Below are positions 1 through 7,453 of a stretch of DNA of 24,233 nt, in pieces. The translations under genes were made by a program, and so were the position numbers. Numbering within the stretch: position 1 is the first letter of the stretch; each line of letters starts with the position of its first letter. The notes beneath the pieces were generated by a model that was not told where the DNA came from, made no database searches, and saw nothing but the letters and a program-made list of their open reading frames with translations. The stretch comes from an uncultured Lachnospiraceae bacterium (lineage in GTDB: Bacteria > Bacillota > Clostridia > Lachnospirales > Lachnospiraceae), in NCBI GenBank assembly GCA_946549155.1, contig CAMNQN010000015.1, forward strand, positions 1-24,233, given 5' to 3'.

Positions 1-41
1 CTGCCCGCCCGGCCCCGTCTTTTCCTGCGTCCTGCTAATTA
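1..41 (+). repeat. Edge repeat, left copy of a 41-bp inverted pair
   Basis: These 41 bases match the reverse complement of 24083-24123 at 40 of 41 positions; the only difference is at base 14. The copy lies 16 nt beyond the stop of the response-regulator gene, on its downstream side. Similarity to the third copy at 7283-7326 continues to about base 59. No transposase is nearby. It could be a small dispersed intergenic repeat or the remnant of a mobile element; its family is not recognised. Confidence 0.85.
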
Positions 42-57
42 ACAAAACACGAACATA

Positions 58-1665
58 TCAGAAGACAATCATATTCCGGTATTCATTTGGTGTCATTTCG
101 TATTTCTGCTTAAAGGACTGAATAAAATAGCTGGTATCATTATAGCCCACCATACGCCGGATATCCTCTACCTTAAGCATTGGATTGGCCAACAGTTTTT
201 TCGCTTCGGAAAGCCTGGTGTTTGTTACGATTTCTGTGAAATTAACGCCCTGGGACCTTCTGATCAGCCGGGAAATATAGGTTGGGCTGAAATGAAATTC
301 CTCTGAGAGGATATCCAGGGAGAGGTTTTCCGCATAATGCTCTTTGATAAACTGGATGATTTTTTCGGCGGCGGAATCATAATGGGTCGCATAGTTTTTC
401 TGGCTTGACATAAGGGTAAAAATGGTTTCAAGGGCCTGTTCATTTAACTCCTTTTTTGTGTGGCATTTTAAAATGGCAGATGCGTAATCCATATATCTGC
501 CCTCCTCTAATATTCTGGAGAAATGGGGACCTTGGGTCATCTGAACCGCGTAAAATATCTCAGATACCAGCAGATGCTTGTAATAGGTAATATCCGGACA
601 GGTACCAGAGGCCGTGTCCAGCAGATAATTGACGTATTGTTCTATGGACTGCTTGTTTCCGGTCCGCATGCCGTTAAAAAAGATTTCTCTTTTCGCCTCC
701 GGCACGAAAAATTCGGACACCGTAACCTCTCGGATATCGTTGTAATACAGGGTCGGACAGTCATTGAAGAAATAGCACTGGGTCAGTGCCTGGTTCGCCT
801 GGAAATACAGCTCGGGGATATGAAGCAGCAGGGAATCCATGTTGCTTACTCCGAAATTCAGGTCAATTCCCAGATCATTCTGGAGTGTGCGTTTGATTTT
901 ATGGGTGGATAGCTGAATGGCATTCATGCAGTCGCTTTCCCGTATGGGACGCGAAAAAATCAACAGGAAAAATAAGGTGGACTGATTGTTCAGGGTCAGC
1001 ATCGCCGAGGTGTATTTAGAAAAAATTTCCTGGCAGGTTTCCGCTACAGAGAGGGACAGCATCCAGTTTTCCTTTACGCTTCCGGCGGAGGTGTTTTCAG
1101 CCGTCTGGCAGCGTGCCCCGATTACCACATAACTGCCGGAGGGAATGTCGAATAACTCCAGGGATCCCGCGGCATCCTCCTCTGATTCGAACTGTCCGTT
1201 AATTAGCTGGAGGAAGAGTCCTGCCTGCAGCACCGGAAGCGCCGCCTCTATTTGCTGGTTTATTTTCTGGTAATTGCTTTCTCTGTTTTTCCGAATCCGG
1301 ATTGCTCTTGAGATGCGGTCAATGGTGGCGGCCAGTTCCTGAAAATTCGCGGGTTTCATCAGGTAATCATCTACATGCAGATGAAGCGCCTGACGCATAT
1401 AGTCCATCTCATCGAAACCGGTCAGAAGAATAATGGTAATGAAAGGAAATTCCCGCTTCAGCTGTCTGGCTAAGGACAGTCCGTCCATGCCGGGCATCCG
1501 GATATCGCTGATTACAATATCCGGGTTATGCAGACGGGTCAGGAGGATGGCTTCTTCCCCATCCTCTGCCGTTCCCACAATCTGACAGTCGTGCTCCTGC
1601 CACGGGAAGGTACGCATCCCTTCCCGGATAATTTCTTCGTCATCCACAATTAATACTTTTAACAT
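58..1665 (-). CDS. AraC-family two-component response regulator (YesN-like)
   Basis: 535 aa. An N-terminal receiver domain (about 1-120) has the acidic pair D8/D9, the phospho-acceptor Asp54 in SDIRMPGMDG, and the conserved Lys104 in LMKPANF. A variable linker region spans about 130-425. The C-terminal 100 residues (about 433-535) form a double helix-turn-helix AraC DNA-binding domain, with the second motif near GYNDTSYFIQSFKQKYEMTP. Its ATG overlaps the last 7 nt of the upstream kinase gene, so the two are translationally coupled. Regulators of this family usually activate a neighbouring sugar ABC operon; the obvious target is the divergent GH32/permease operon, which is damaged here. The start is fixed by the overlap and the receiver-domain beginning MLKVLIVDDE. 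Confidence 0.93.
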   Translation of the reverse strand: MLKVLIVDDEEIIREGMRTFPWQEHDCQIVGTAEDGEEAILLTRLHNPDIVISDIRMPGMDGLSLARQLKREFPFITIILLTGFDEMDYMRQALHLHVDDYLMKPANFQELAATIDRISRAIRIRKNRESNYQKINQQIEAALPVLQAGLFLQLINGQFESEEDAAGSLELFDIPSGSYVVIGARCQTAENTSAGSVKENWMLSLSVAETCQEIFSKYTSAMLTLNNQSTLFFLLIFSRPIRESDCMNAIQLSTHKIKRTLQNDLGIDLNFGVSNMDSLLLHIPELYFQANQALTQCYFFNDCPTLYYNDIREVTVSEFFVPEAKREIFFNGMRTGNKQSIEQYVNYLLDTASGTCPDITYYKHLLVSEIFYAVQMTQGPHFSRILEEGRYMDYASAILKCHTKKELNEQALETIFTLMSSQKNYATHYDSAAEKIIQFIKEHYAENLSLDILSEEFHFSPTYISRLIRRSQGVNFTEIVTNTRLSEAKKLLANPMLKVEDIRRMVGYNDTSYFIQSFKQKYEMTPNEYRNMIVF

Positions 1666-3410
1666 TTTTCCGTATCCTCTTTATAATTTTGATAGGGGAA
1701 CCGAATATAGATCTTCGTGCCCACCCCGACAGTGGATTCTATGGAAATCCCATATTCTGTTCCATATACATGCTGTATCCGCTGATGTACCGTCATGATA
1801 CCAAGTCCGGTATGGATACTGTCGGTCTGCGTCTGCTGCTGCATGATTTCCTGGATGCGGTCATCCGGAATACCTACCCCATTATCTTTGATTGTAAAAG
1901 TTACCATATGGTTTTCCACTTCTCCGATGAGCAGTATCATACCTTTCTCTTTTTTGTTTTCCAATCCATGGATCACCGCGTTTTCCACCAGGGGTTCCAG
2001 AATCAATTTCGGGATGATAAGATCCTGTAAGGCAGGATCCACGTCAATCAGGGCAGTGATGCGGTCCTTGTAGCGGATTTTCTGGATGAACAGATAGTTT
2101 TGGATACAATCCAGCTCTTCCCGGACTGTGATGGCGGTGCGCCTGCTGATGCTGCTGCGAAGCAGCTTACTGAAGGAGGACACCATATCCGCGATCTCAT
2201 TCAGCTGATGGGAGCGGGCTGTCCAGCTGATGGAATCAAGGACATTATAGATAAAGTGGGGATTGATCTGGGCCTGCAGCATTTGAAACTCCGCTTCCTT
2301 TTGCAGGAGCTTCTGCTGGTATACATTGTCGATCAGATCCTGGATTTCCGCCTGCATTTCATTGAAGTGCTGGGCCAGCTGGCCTACTTCGTTCTTGCTT
2401 TTTATGGTCAGGCGGTTGGAAAATTTATTGCCGGGGGCGGTGTCCATGGCCTCCGCCATCTCCCGCAATGGGCGGGTAATGGAACCGGAGAATTTCATGG
2501 CAAATTCCAGGATCACAAACAATATTGCAAAAACCAAGAGGATGATCCATTGGAAAAGATTTGTGGCATCCTCATACATGGCCTTTGAGGAGATGATTCC
2601 GTACAGGACCAGCCCCTTTTCCTCCAACTTACGGTCGGTGACCAGAAAGGTTTCTTTTTTGTATGTGATCTTTTGAAAATCAGAGGTGGATGCATCCATC
2701 TGCTGCAGCGTTTCGTATAAATCAGAATCGCAGGCTTTTCCGCAGACATAATTTCCCTCTGTGTCCAGGACAATGACGGATCCCCTGCCTGACATAAAGG
2801 AAGAATTCAGATTTTTATTTAGATAATCCTGTTTTACCGAAATAATGAGACAGCCCATTTTGCGGGTCGTGGATACACTCCGGATTTCTTTCAGTAAGCT
2901 GTATTCCCTTGGCCTGAAATAGCACCAGGTGCTGCGCCCTTCCTCCCTGTGGGCCAGCGTTCTTGCCAGCAGTTGTTCTGCGGAGGTGTAGCTGGGCTTT
3001 GAATTTGGTACTTCAAAGATCATCCCGTTATCGCCGAAAATGTCGATTCGGTTCAGAATCAGCGATGAGTAATTTGTAATAAGAATGCGTTCCATGGCTG
3101 CCGTATAGGAGTAAGGGATATCCTCGTAATTATCATAGGGCCTGTCCAGATGGACATGGAGGGTATTCTGGGTATCTGTGTTGTAGGCGATAAAATCCGC
3201 CATATAGATAAAATTATCAAGGATATTATCCAATGCCACCCCGGCCTGAGTCACAGTATTTGTGGCCTGCTCTTCAATATAGCTGTGAATGATGGAACGG
3301 GTTTTCTGGTAGATAGGAATGAATACAAACAGTACGGTAAGGAAAAGAAGGCCGATAAAATAAAACAGGATTTTCGTACGAATAGAAAGATCTCTGAAAT
3401 TGCGTCTCAT
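1659..3410 (-). CDS. Sensor histidine kinase (YesM/LytS-type)
   Basis: 583 aa membrane sensor kinase. One transmembrane segment lies near residues 14-34 and a second near 285-304, enclosing an extracellular sensor region of about 250 residues of the Cache type. A HAMP linker follows (about 305-360). The His_kinase domain has the phospho-acceptor His385 in QINPHFIYNVLDS. The ATPase domain has the N-box LEPLVENAVIHG (about 471-482), DNGVGIP (509-515) and TGLGI (534-538). The gene is upstream of and overlaps the response regulator, giving a standard kinase-regulator pair. A GGGGG-rich ribosome binding site precedes the ATG. The ligand is presumably a sugar or a sugar-loaded binding protein, as in related systems; that part is inference. 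Confidence 0.93.
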   Translation of the reverse strand: MRRNFRDLSIRTKILFYFIGLLFLTVLFVFIPIYQKTRSIIHSYIEEQATNTVTQAGVALDNILDNFIYMADFIAYNTDTQNTLHVHLDRPYDNYEDIPYSYTAAMERILITNYSSLILNRIDIFGDNGMIFEVPNSKPSYTSAEQLLARTLAHREEGRSTWCYFRPREYSLLKEIRSVSTTRKMGCLIISVKQDYLNKNLNSSFMSGRGSVIVLDTEGNYVCGKACDSDLYETLQQMDASTSDFQKITYKKETFLVTDRKLEEKGLVLYGIISSKAMYEDATNLFQWIILLVFAILFVILEFAMKFSGSITRPLREMAEAMDTAPGNKFSNRLTIKSKNEVGQLAQHFNEMQAEIQDLIDNVYQQKLLQKEAEFQMLQAQINPHFIYNVLDSISWTARSHQLNEIADMVSSFSKLLRSSISRRTAITVREELDCIQNYLFIQKIRYKDRITALIDVDPALQDLIIPKLILEPLVENAVIHGLENKKEKGMILLIGEVENHMVTFTIKDNGVGIPDDRIQEIMQQQTQTDSIHTGLGIMTVHQRIQHVYGTEYGISIESTVGVGTKIYIRFPYQNYKEDTEKC

Positions 3411-3471
3411 TCTGCTATCCCCCTTTTGAATAAGCCCATAGATTTGTGTAAAATGTAAAAAAACTATCTAA

Positions 3472-3500
3472 ATAGTACGAAATTGTCGGCAGAAAGTCAA
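3472..3500 (-). promoter_or_regulatory. Predicted promoter of the kinase/regulator operon
   Basis: Read on the minus strand, TTGACT (3500-3495) and TACTAT (3477-3472) are separated by 17 nt, matching a sigma-A-type -35/-10 pair at five and four of six positions. It would give a leader of roughly 55-60 nt before the kinase ATG. Prediction is from consensus only. Confidence 0.5.
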
Positions 3501-3588
3501 TTTCTCAAACCGGAATGAACAAAATATTGGTATGAAACAGTCAAAATAATTACATTTTGGCCTTCTGAAACTGGGTCGATTTTTTAGA

Positions 3589-3617
3589 TTTATCCGTGTC
3601 CTGGTATTGGGTATAAT
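3589..3617 (+). promoter_or_regulatory. Predicted activator-dependent promoter of the GH32 operon
   Basis: A perfect -10 TATAAT (3612-3617) sits 17 nt after a poor -35 (TTTATC, 3589-3594). A good -10 with a weak -35 is typical of promoters that need an activator such as an AraC-type response regulator. Upstream are loosely similar direct elements of the form GAAA-N(0-3)-GTC(A/G)A(T/A) near 3492, 3534 and 3567, possible regulator sites. The rest of the 238-nt divergent intergenic region shows nothing else I can support. Confidence 0.5.
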
Positions 3618-3648
3618 AGCCTTAGCAAAACGAAAGGAGTTTCGAGAG

Positions 3649-4521
3649 ATGCACAAATTATATTATCAGCCGGAAGGGCATTGGTTCGGTGACTGCATGC
3701 CCTTCGGAAAAGATGGTGAGTTTTATCTGTTTCACCAGCGGGATACCAGGAATCCGGCGCCTTTGGAAAAAGGACAGCCCTTTGGATGGGCTTTGGCCAC
3801 CACATCTGATTTTGTAAATTATAAAGATTTCGGCGAAACGCTTCAAAAGGGCGCATACGAGGCGCAGGATCAATACATTTATGCGGGGAGTGTGTTTGAG
3901 GCGGAAGGAGAATATCACGCCTTTTATACCGGGTTTAACAGAGAGTACGCGGCTCTGGGAAAGGCGTCCCAGGTATTAATGCATGCCACCAGCAAAGACC
4001 TGATCCATTGGGATAAATCAGAAGATAAGCTGCTTCTTGCCCCTCAGCCAGGGTATGATAAGGATGACTGGAGAGATCCTTTTGTTCTGTGGAACGAGGA
4101 GAAGCAGGAATACCTTCTGATCCTTGGTGCGAGAAAGCTTGACGGGAAAAAACTGCAGAACGGCTGTACCGTACATTTTACCAGCAAGGATTTGAAAACC
4201 TGGGAGTTTCAGGGGGATTTCTGGGCCCCGGATCTTTTTACCATGCATGAGATGCCGGATTTGTTCCGGATCGGTGATTGGTGGTATCTGGTTGTTACGG
4301 AGTACAGCGATAAGAGCAAGATGGTATACCGGATGAGCAGGAGTCTGCAGAGAGGTTGTCCCGGATCACGATCAGTATCTGGACAAGCTGAAGCTTTACA
4401 TTGCAGGGGGGAACATGCCGGATATTTATCAGATACCCAACGGAGTCCTTTCCGTGCAGCTGGCCGGGGACGGAAAAATGGTAAATATCGGGGAAGAACT
4501 GAAAGCAATGGATATGTATGA
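3649..4521 (+). pseudogene. GH32-type glycosidase, truncated and fused out of frame
   Basis: The ATG at 3649 follows AAAGGAGT with 8 nt spacing. Residues 1-234 resemble the five-bladed propeller of GH32 enzymes (beta-fructosidase type): a candidate nucleophile region HWFGDCMP (Asp15), the RDP transition-state motif in WRDPFV (Asp143), and the acid/base motif in EMPDLF (Glu201; ECPD in many relatives). Homology stops abruptly at SRSLQ, codon ending at 4350. The following 56 residues to the stop at 4521 are an out-of-frame reading of a binding-protein gene. Full-length family members are about 450-500 aa, so the last blade and the C-terminal beta-sandwich are missing. The protein is probably inactive. 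Substrate, perhaps a fructoside, is inferred from family only. A chimeric assembly is an alternative to a real deletion. Confidence 0.75.
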
Positions 4522-5521
4522 CGCTTATAACGGAGGCTGCCTTGATTTCCTGAAATTTGACGATGGAAGCCTGTATCTGTTCCCGGACGGACGCTTCGCA
4601 GAGCTGTTCTGGTACTGGACAGATGATTTTAAGGAACTGGGACTGGAAGCCCCCACCACCTGGAATGAGTTTGTGGACTGCTGTGCTGCTCTGAAGGAAG
4701 CGGGCAAGGAACCCATCGCCATGGCGGGAAGCGAATCCTGGCAGTCACTGCGTTATGTATCTTTCATGCCCTGGGTGACAAGCGGCGGGGAATTTATCAA
4801 CAAGTTAAAGACCGGTGAAATAAAATATGAGGAAGATGAAGTGGCGGTAAAGGGAACGGAGCTTCTTTACACGCTGGCAAGCAACGAATATTTTGTAAAG
4901 GGCTACGAAAGCACCAACTACGCGGACAATATTAATAACTTTGCAAATCATGCGGCATCCATTTCTTACTTTGGCCCCAATGATCTGAGTGAGGATATGC
5001 AGGCCAAATATGAGAACGGCGAAATTGGCTTCTTCCCGGTACCCTATGTGGACGGAATGGAAGATGACCAGATGAATATTCCGGTACATACCGGTAAAGC
5101 CTGGGGCATCAATCAGGAATCCTACGATGAGGAGCTGCAGAGATTCTTTGAATTTTTCGTAAAGCACCATACCCAGTATTCCATGGCAAGGGGCGTGTAC
5201 TCTCCCCTGGATGAAGAGGGGGATTCCTCTAATATGCCTAAAGTTATGATGGATGTCCTGGAATATCTGGAAAAGGTAGAGAAGGGATGGGTATCCTGGG
5301 ATGATAAGCTGGATCCGGCTACCATCACAACAAGCGGCGAGCTGGGAATTGAATTGTCACAGGCGCTGATTGATCCGGAGACATTCCGCGAAGAGATGGA
5401 TCTGTCCATTGAGGAAAATGCAGCAGCCCTTTTGCTTCTCCAGTGCATTGCGCCGGAATTTCCCGTGGGTGCTCCCGGGCGGAAAGGCACTGGGAATAGG
5501 CAACTGCAAAAATACATATAG
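4352..5521 (+). pseudogene. ABC sugar-binding protein (family 1), 5'-truncated remnant
   Basis: From about 4352 a different frame encodes the body of an extracellular sugar-binding protein (VVPDHDQYLDKLKLYIAGG, then ELFWYWTDDFKELG and PTTWNEF). The frame is closed upstream by TGA at 4334-4336, so the signal peptide, lipobox and about 70 N-terminal residues of a usual 430-450 aa protein are absent. The first ATG (4415) gives 368 aa, preceded by GGGGGG only 3 nt away, and would make a cytoplasmic fragment. The last 25 residues (PEFPVGAPGRKGTGNRQLQKYI and just before) do not look like a family C-terminus, so a second lesion there is possible. Two permease genes follow directly, as in an intact importer operon. 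Confidence 0.75.
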
Positions 5522-5530
5522 GGGGAACAT

Positions 5531-6409
5531 ATGAAAATAGGAAAAAATAATTTCAAAACCGTACTGTTCTTTACCGCGCCGGCTTTGATAATCTATACTC
5601 TGATTGTATTTATTCCGATTATCTGGTCATCCGTTTACAGCCTGTTTGACTGGAACGGAATCGGCAGCATGAAATTCGTTGGGTTCAATAATTTTGTCAG
5701 ATTATTTACAAGAGACAGGGAGTTCCTACCGGCGCTGGGGCATACGGTTATCTATACAGTGGCCCAGATTGTGCTGCAGGTGTTTGTTGGTCTGCTTCTT
5801 GCGTTTTTATTGTCCAGTATCCCGAAATTAAGATCATTTTTTCAGACATTATACTATGTGCCGGTGGTGATCTCATCGGTGGCTATTTGCCAGATTTTTG
5901 AAAAACTGATGTCCCTGCAGCCCCTTGGACTGATAAATTCCATTCTGGGCGCCATCAATCCGGCCTGGTATGATATAAAATGGCTGACGGATGTAAACCT
6001 CTGCCTGGGCAGCGCGGCTTTTGTGGAAGGCTACAAATATATGGCCATGTATATGGTAATTTTTTACGCCGCGCTGCTGAGCGTCCCCGATGATCTGACA
6101 GAGGCGGCCAAAATTGACGGGGCAAATGGATTCCGCATTGCATGGAATGTAAAGATTCCTTATATCCGTCACGTCATTGTGGCCAACTGTGTGCTGGTGC
6201 TGAACGGTTCTCTGCGCGCTTACGACATTCCTTATCTGCTCACCGGAGGAGGACCGGGGAACTGTGCCCAGCTATTGTCCCCTTATATGTATAAGCAGGC
6301 TTTCAGCTCTATGAAATATGGATATGGCAGTGCAGTTGCCGTTATGATTGTATTGATCAGTCTTGTCTTTGCAACTGTTTTCAGAAGAATATTTGAGAGG
6401 GAGGACTGA
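5531..6409 (+). CDS. ABC sugar transporter permease (UgpA/MalF type)
   Basis: 292 aa inner-membrane component of a carbohydrate importer. About six hydrophobic segments are visible, the first near residues 11-35. The cytoplasmic EAA loop that docks on the ATPase is canonical: EAAKIDGANG at 191-200 followed by KIP at 208-210. The ATG lies 9 nt after the stop of the binding-protein remnant, with GGGGG as ribosome binding site. It pairs with the next gene as a heterodimeric channel. No ATPase gene accompanies it, so a shared MsmX-type ATPase elsewhere is expected. With its binding protein broken, the importer may be non-functional. Confidence 0.9.
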   Translation: MKIGKNNFKTVLFFTAPALIIYTLIVFIPIIWSSVYSLFDWNGIGSMKFVGFNNFVRLFTRDREFLPALGHTVIYTVAQIVLQVFVGLLLAFLLSSIPKLRSFFQTLYYVPVVISSVAICQIFEKLMSLQPLGLINSILGAINPAWYDIKWLTDVNLCLGSAAFVEGYKYMAMYMVIFYAALLSVPDDLTEAAKIDGANGFRIAWNVKIPYIRHVIVANCVLVLNGSLRAYDIPYLLTGGGPGNCAQLLSPYMYKQAFSSMKYGYGSAVAVMIVLISLVFATVFRRIFERED

Positions 6410-6412
6410 GAA

Positions 6413-7264
6413 ATGCAGCAGAGCAGCAGATTGAAAAAGCGCAGGATTTCCACATTCCTTTTATATTGTCTGGCTATCCTGGTACTTCTTATAATGGTAT
6501 ACCCGTTTTTTTATACCGCTATGTCAGCGTTTAAGACGCCGGAGGAATTTGTATCAAAGCCCCAATATGCCCTCCCGGCTGGCTTCTATCTTGGAAATAT
6601 AAAATATGTCCTGCTGGAATCAGACAATCCCAGATATTTTCTTAACAGTCTGATTATTCTGGTATGCGTATTAATACCGGTACTGCTATTTGGCTCAATG
6701 GCCGCCTTTGCCATATGTAAGCTGAAATTTAAAGGGCAGCGTCTCATGCTTTCCTATTTCCTTATGGGTCTTATGATCCCGCTTCAGGTATGTCTGATTC
6801 CGCTTTACCTGACCTTTGGAAAGCTCCACCTTACGGACAATATGCTGGGGGTAATCCTGCCACAGATCGCATTTGACTTTCCGTATACGATTTACCTGTT
6901 TACAAACTTTTTCAAGTTTTTGCCGAATGAGGTTCTGGAATCCTGCGTTCTGGACGGATGTTCTCCTTTTAAAATGTATTCCGTTGTCGTAGTTCCCATG
7001 GCAAAAAATGTATTCCTTACCCTGGCCACCATGAACGGTATTTTCTGCTGGAACGAATTTGTATTCGCCTATACCTTTACCAGCTCGAAAAAGCTACAGA
7101 CCGTAACGCTGGGGCTGCGGGATTTTGTGGGAATGTACGGGGCCACTGACTGGGGGCGAACCTTCACCACCATAACGCTGACCATCCTGCCCACTTTTAT
7201 TCTGTACTTCTTTCTCAGCAAATATATGCTGGCCGGTATGACAGAAGGGGCGGTAAAGGGGTGA
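6413..7264 (+). CDS. ABC sugar transporter permease (UgpE/MalG type)
   Basis: 283 aa with a cytoplasmic basic N-terminus (SRLKKRR) and about six transmembrane segments, the first near 14-35. The ATPase-docking loop is degenerate: LESCVLDGCSPF (175-186) in place of the usual EAA-AA-DGA, while the DG is kept. The C-terminus AGMTEGAVKG is typical of this family. The start is 3 nt after the stop of the partner permease, so the pair is co-translated. Together they would form the channel of the damaged Region 1 importer. Confidence 0.9.
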   Translation: MQQSSRLKKRRISTFLLYCLAILVLLIMVYPFFYTAMSAFKTPEEFVSKPQYALPAGFYLGNIKYVLLESDNPRYFLNSLIILVCVLIPVLLFGSMAAFAICKLKFKGQRLMLSYFLMGLMIPLQVCLIPLYLTFGKLHLTDNMLGVILPQIAFDFPYTIYLFTNFFKFLPNEVLESCVLDGCSPFKMYSVVVVPMAKNVFLTLATMNGIFCWNEFVFAYTFTSSKKLQTVTLGLRDFVGMYGATDWGRTFTTITLTILPTFILYFFLSKYMLAGMTEGAVKG

Positions 7265-7279
7265 TTTGATTTATTTAAA

Positions 7280-7326
7280 GGACGCCTTTTCCTGCGTCCC
7301 GCCAATTACCCAAACACAAATATCCC
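7280..7326 (+). repeat. Diverged internal copy of the edge repeat, with a short hairpin
   Basis: Bases 7283-7326 align without gaps to bases 16-59 at about 35 of 44 positions, in the same plus-strand orientation as the left edge copy. In this copy GGACGC (7280-7285) and GCGTCC (7294-7299) form a perfect 6-bp stem with loop CTTTTCCT. No T-tract follows, so it is a weak terminator candidate at best. It lies 16 nt after the permease stop, separating Region 1 from Region 2. Confidence 0.7.
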
Positions 7327-7379
7327 AATCCATAACAGCTCCGGGTACACTGCGTTGATAAAAAGTTTACTAAAAAATG

Positions 7380-7407
7380 TTGAAATGTTTACCAGATATG
7401 TTATAAT
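7380..7407 (+). promoter_or_regulatory. Promoter of the adenine deaminase operon
   Basis: TTGAAA (7380-7385) and a perfect TATAAT (7402-7407) are separated by 16 nt. A repressor half-site lies in the spacer. The leader to the TTG start would be about 40 nt. Confidence 0.7.
7388..7398 (+). promoter_or_regulatory. Predicted LacI-family operator half-site in the promoter spacer
   Basis: TTTACCAGATA is the exact reverse complement of TATCTGGTAAA at 10994-11004 in front of the large operon. Sitting between -35 and -10, it would block RNA polymerase when bound. A weaker relative, TTTACTA, lies at 7366-7372. Confidence 0.65.
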
Positions 7408-7415
7408 CAATAAAA

Positions 7416-7437
7416 TTTACCATTTGTTATCTGGAAA
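7416..7437 (+). promoter_or_regulatory. Predicted downstream operator elements overlapping the ribosome binding site
   Basis: TTTACCA (7416-7422) and an inverted, imperfect arm TATCTGGAAA (7428-7437) fall downstream of the -10 and run into the AAAGGAGG ribosome binding site (7435-7442). They resemble the operator arms found at 10994-11025. Confidence 0.45.
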
Positions 7438-7453
7438 GGAGGAAGGAATACTC

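Noticed and set aside
3491..3547. AGTCAA direct repeats (3495 and 3539) as response-regulator sites
   Set aside because: The first is the -35 box of the kinase promoter read in reverse, and the second alone is too short to support a separate site.
7355..7453. N-terminal extension of adenine deaminase (33 residues)
   Set aside because: It overlaps the -35/-10 promoter and operator sites, has no ribosome binding site, and lacks family similarity; the TTG at 7454 has a strong site.
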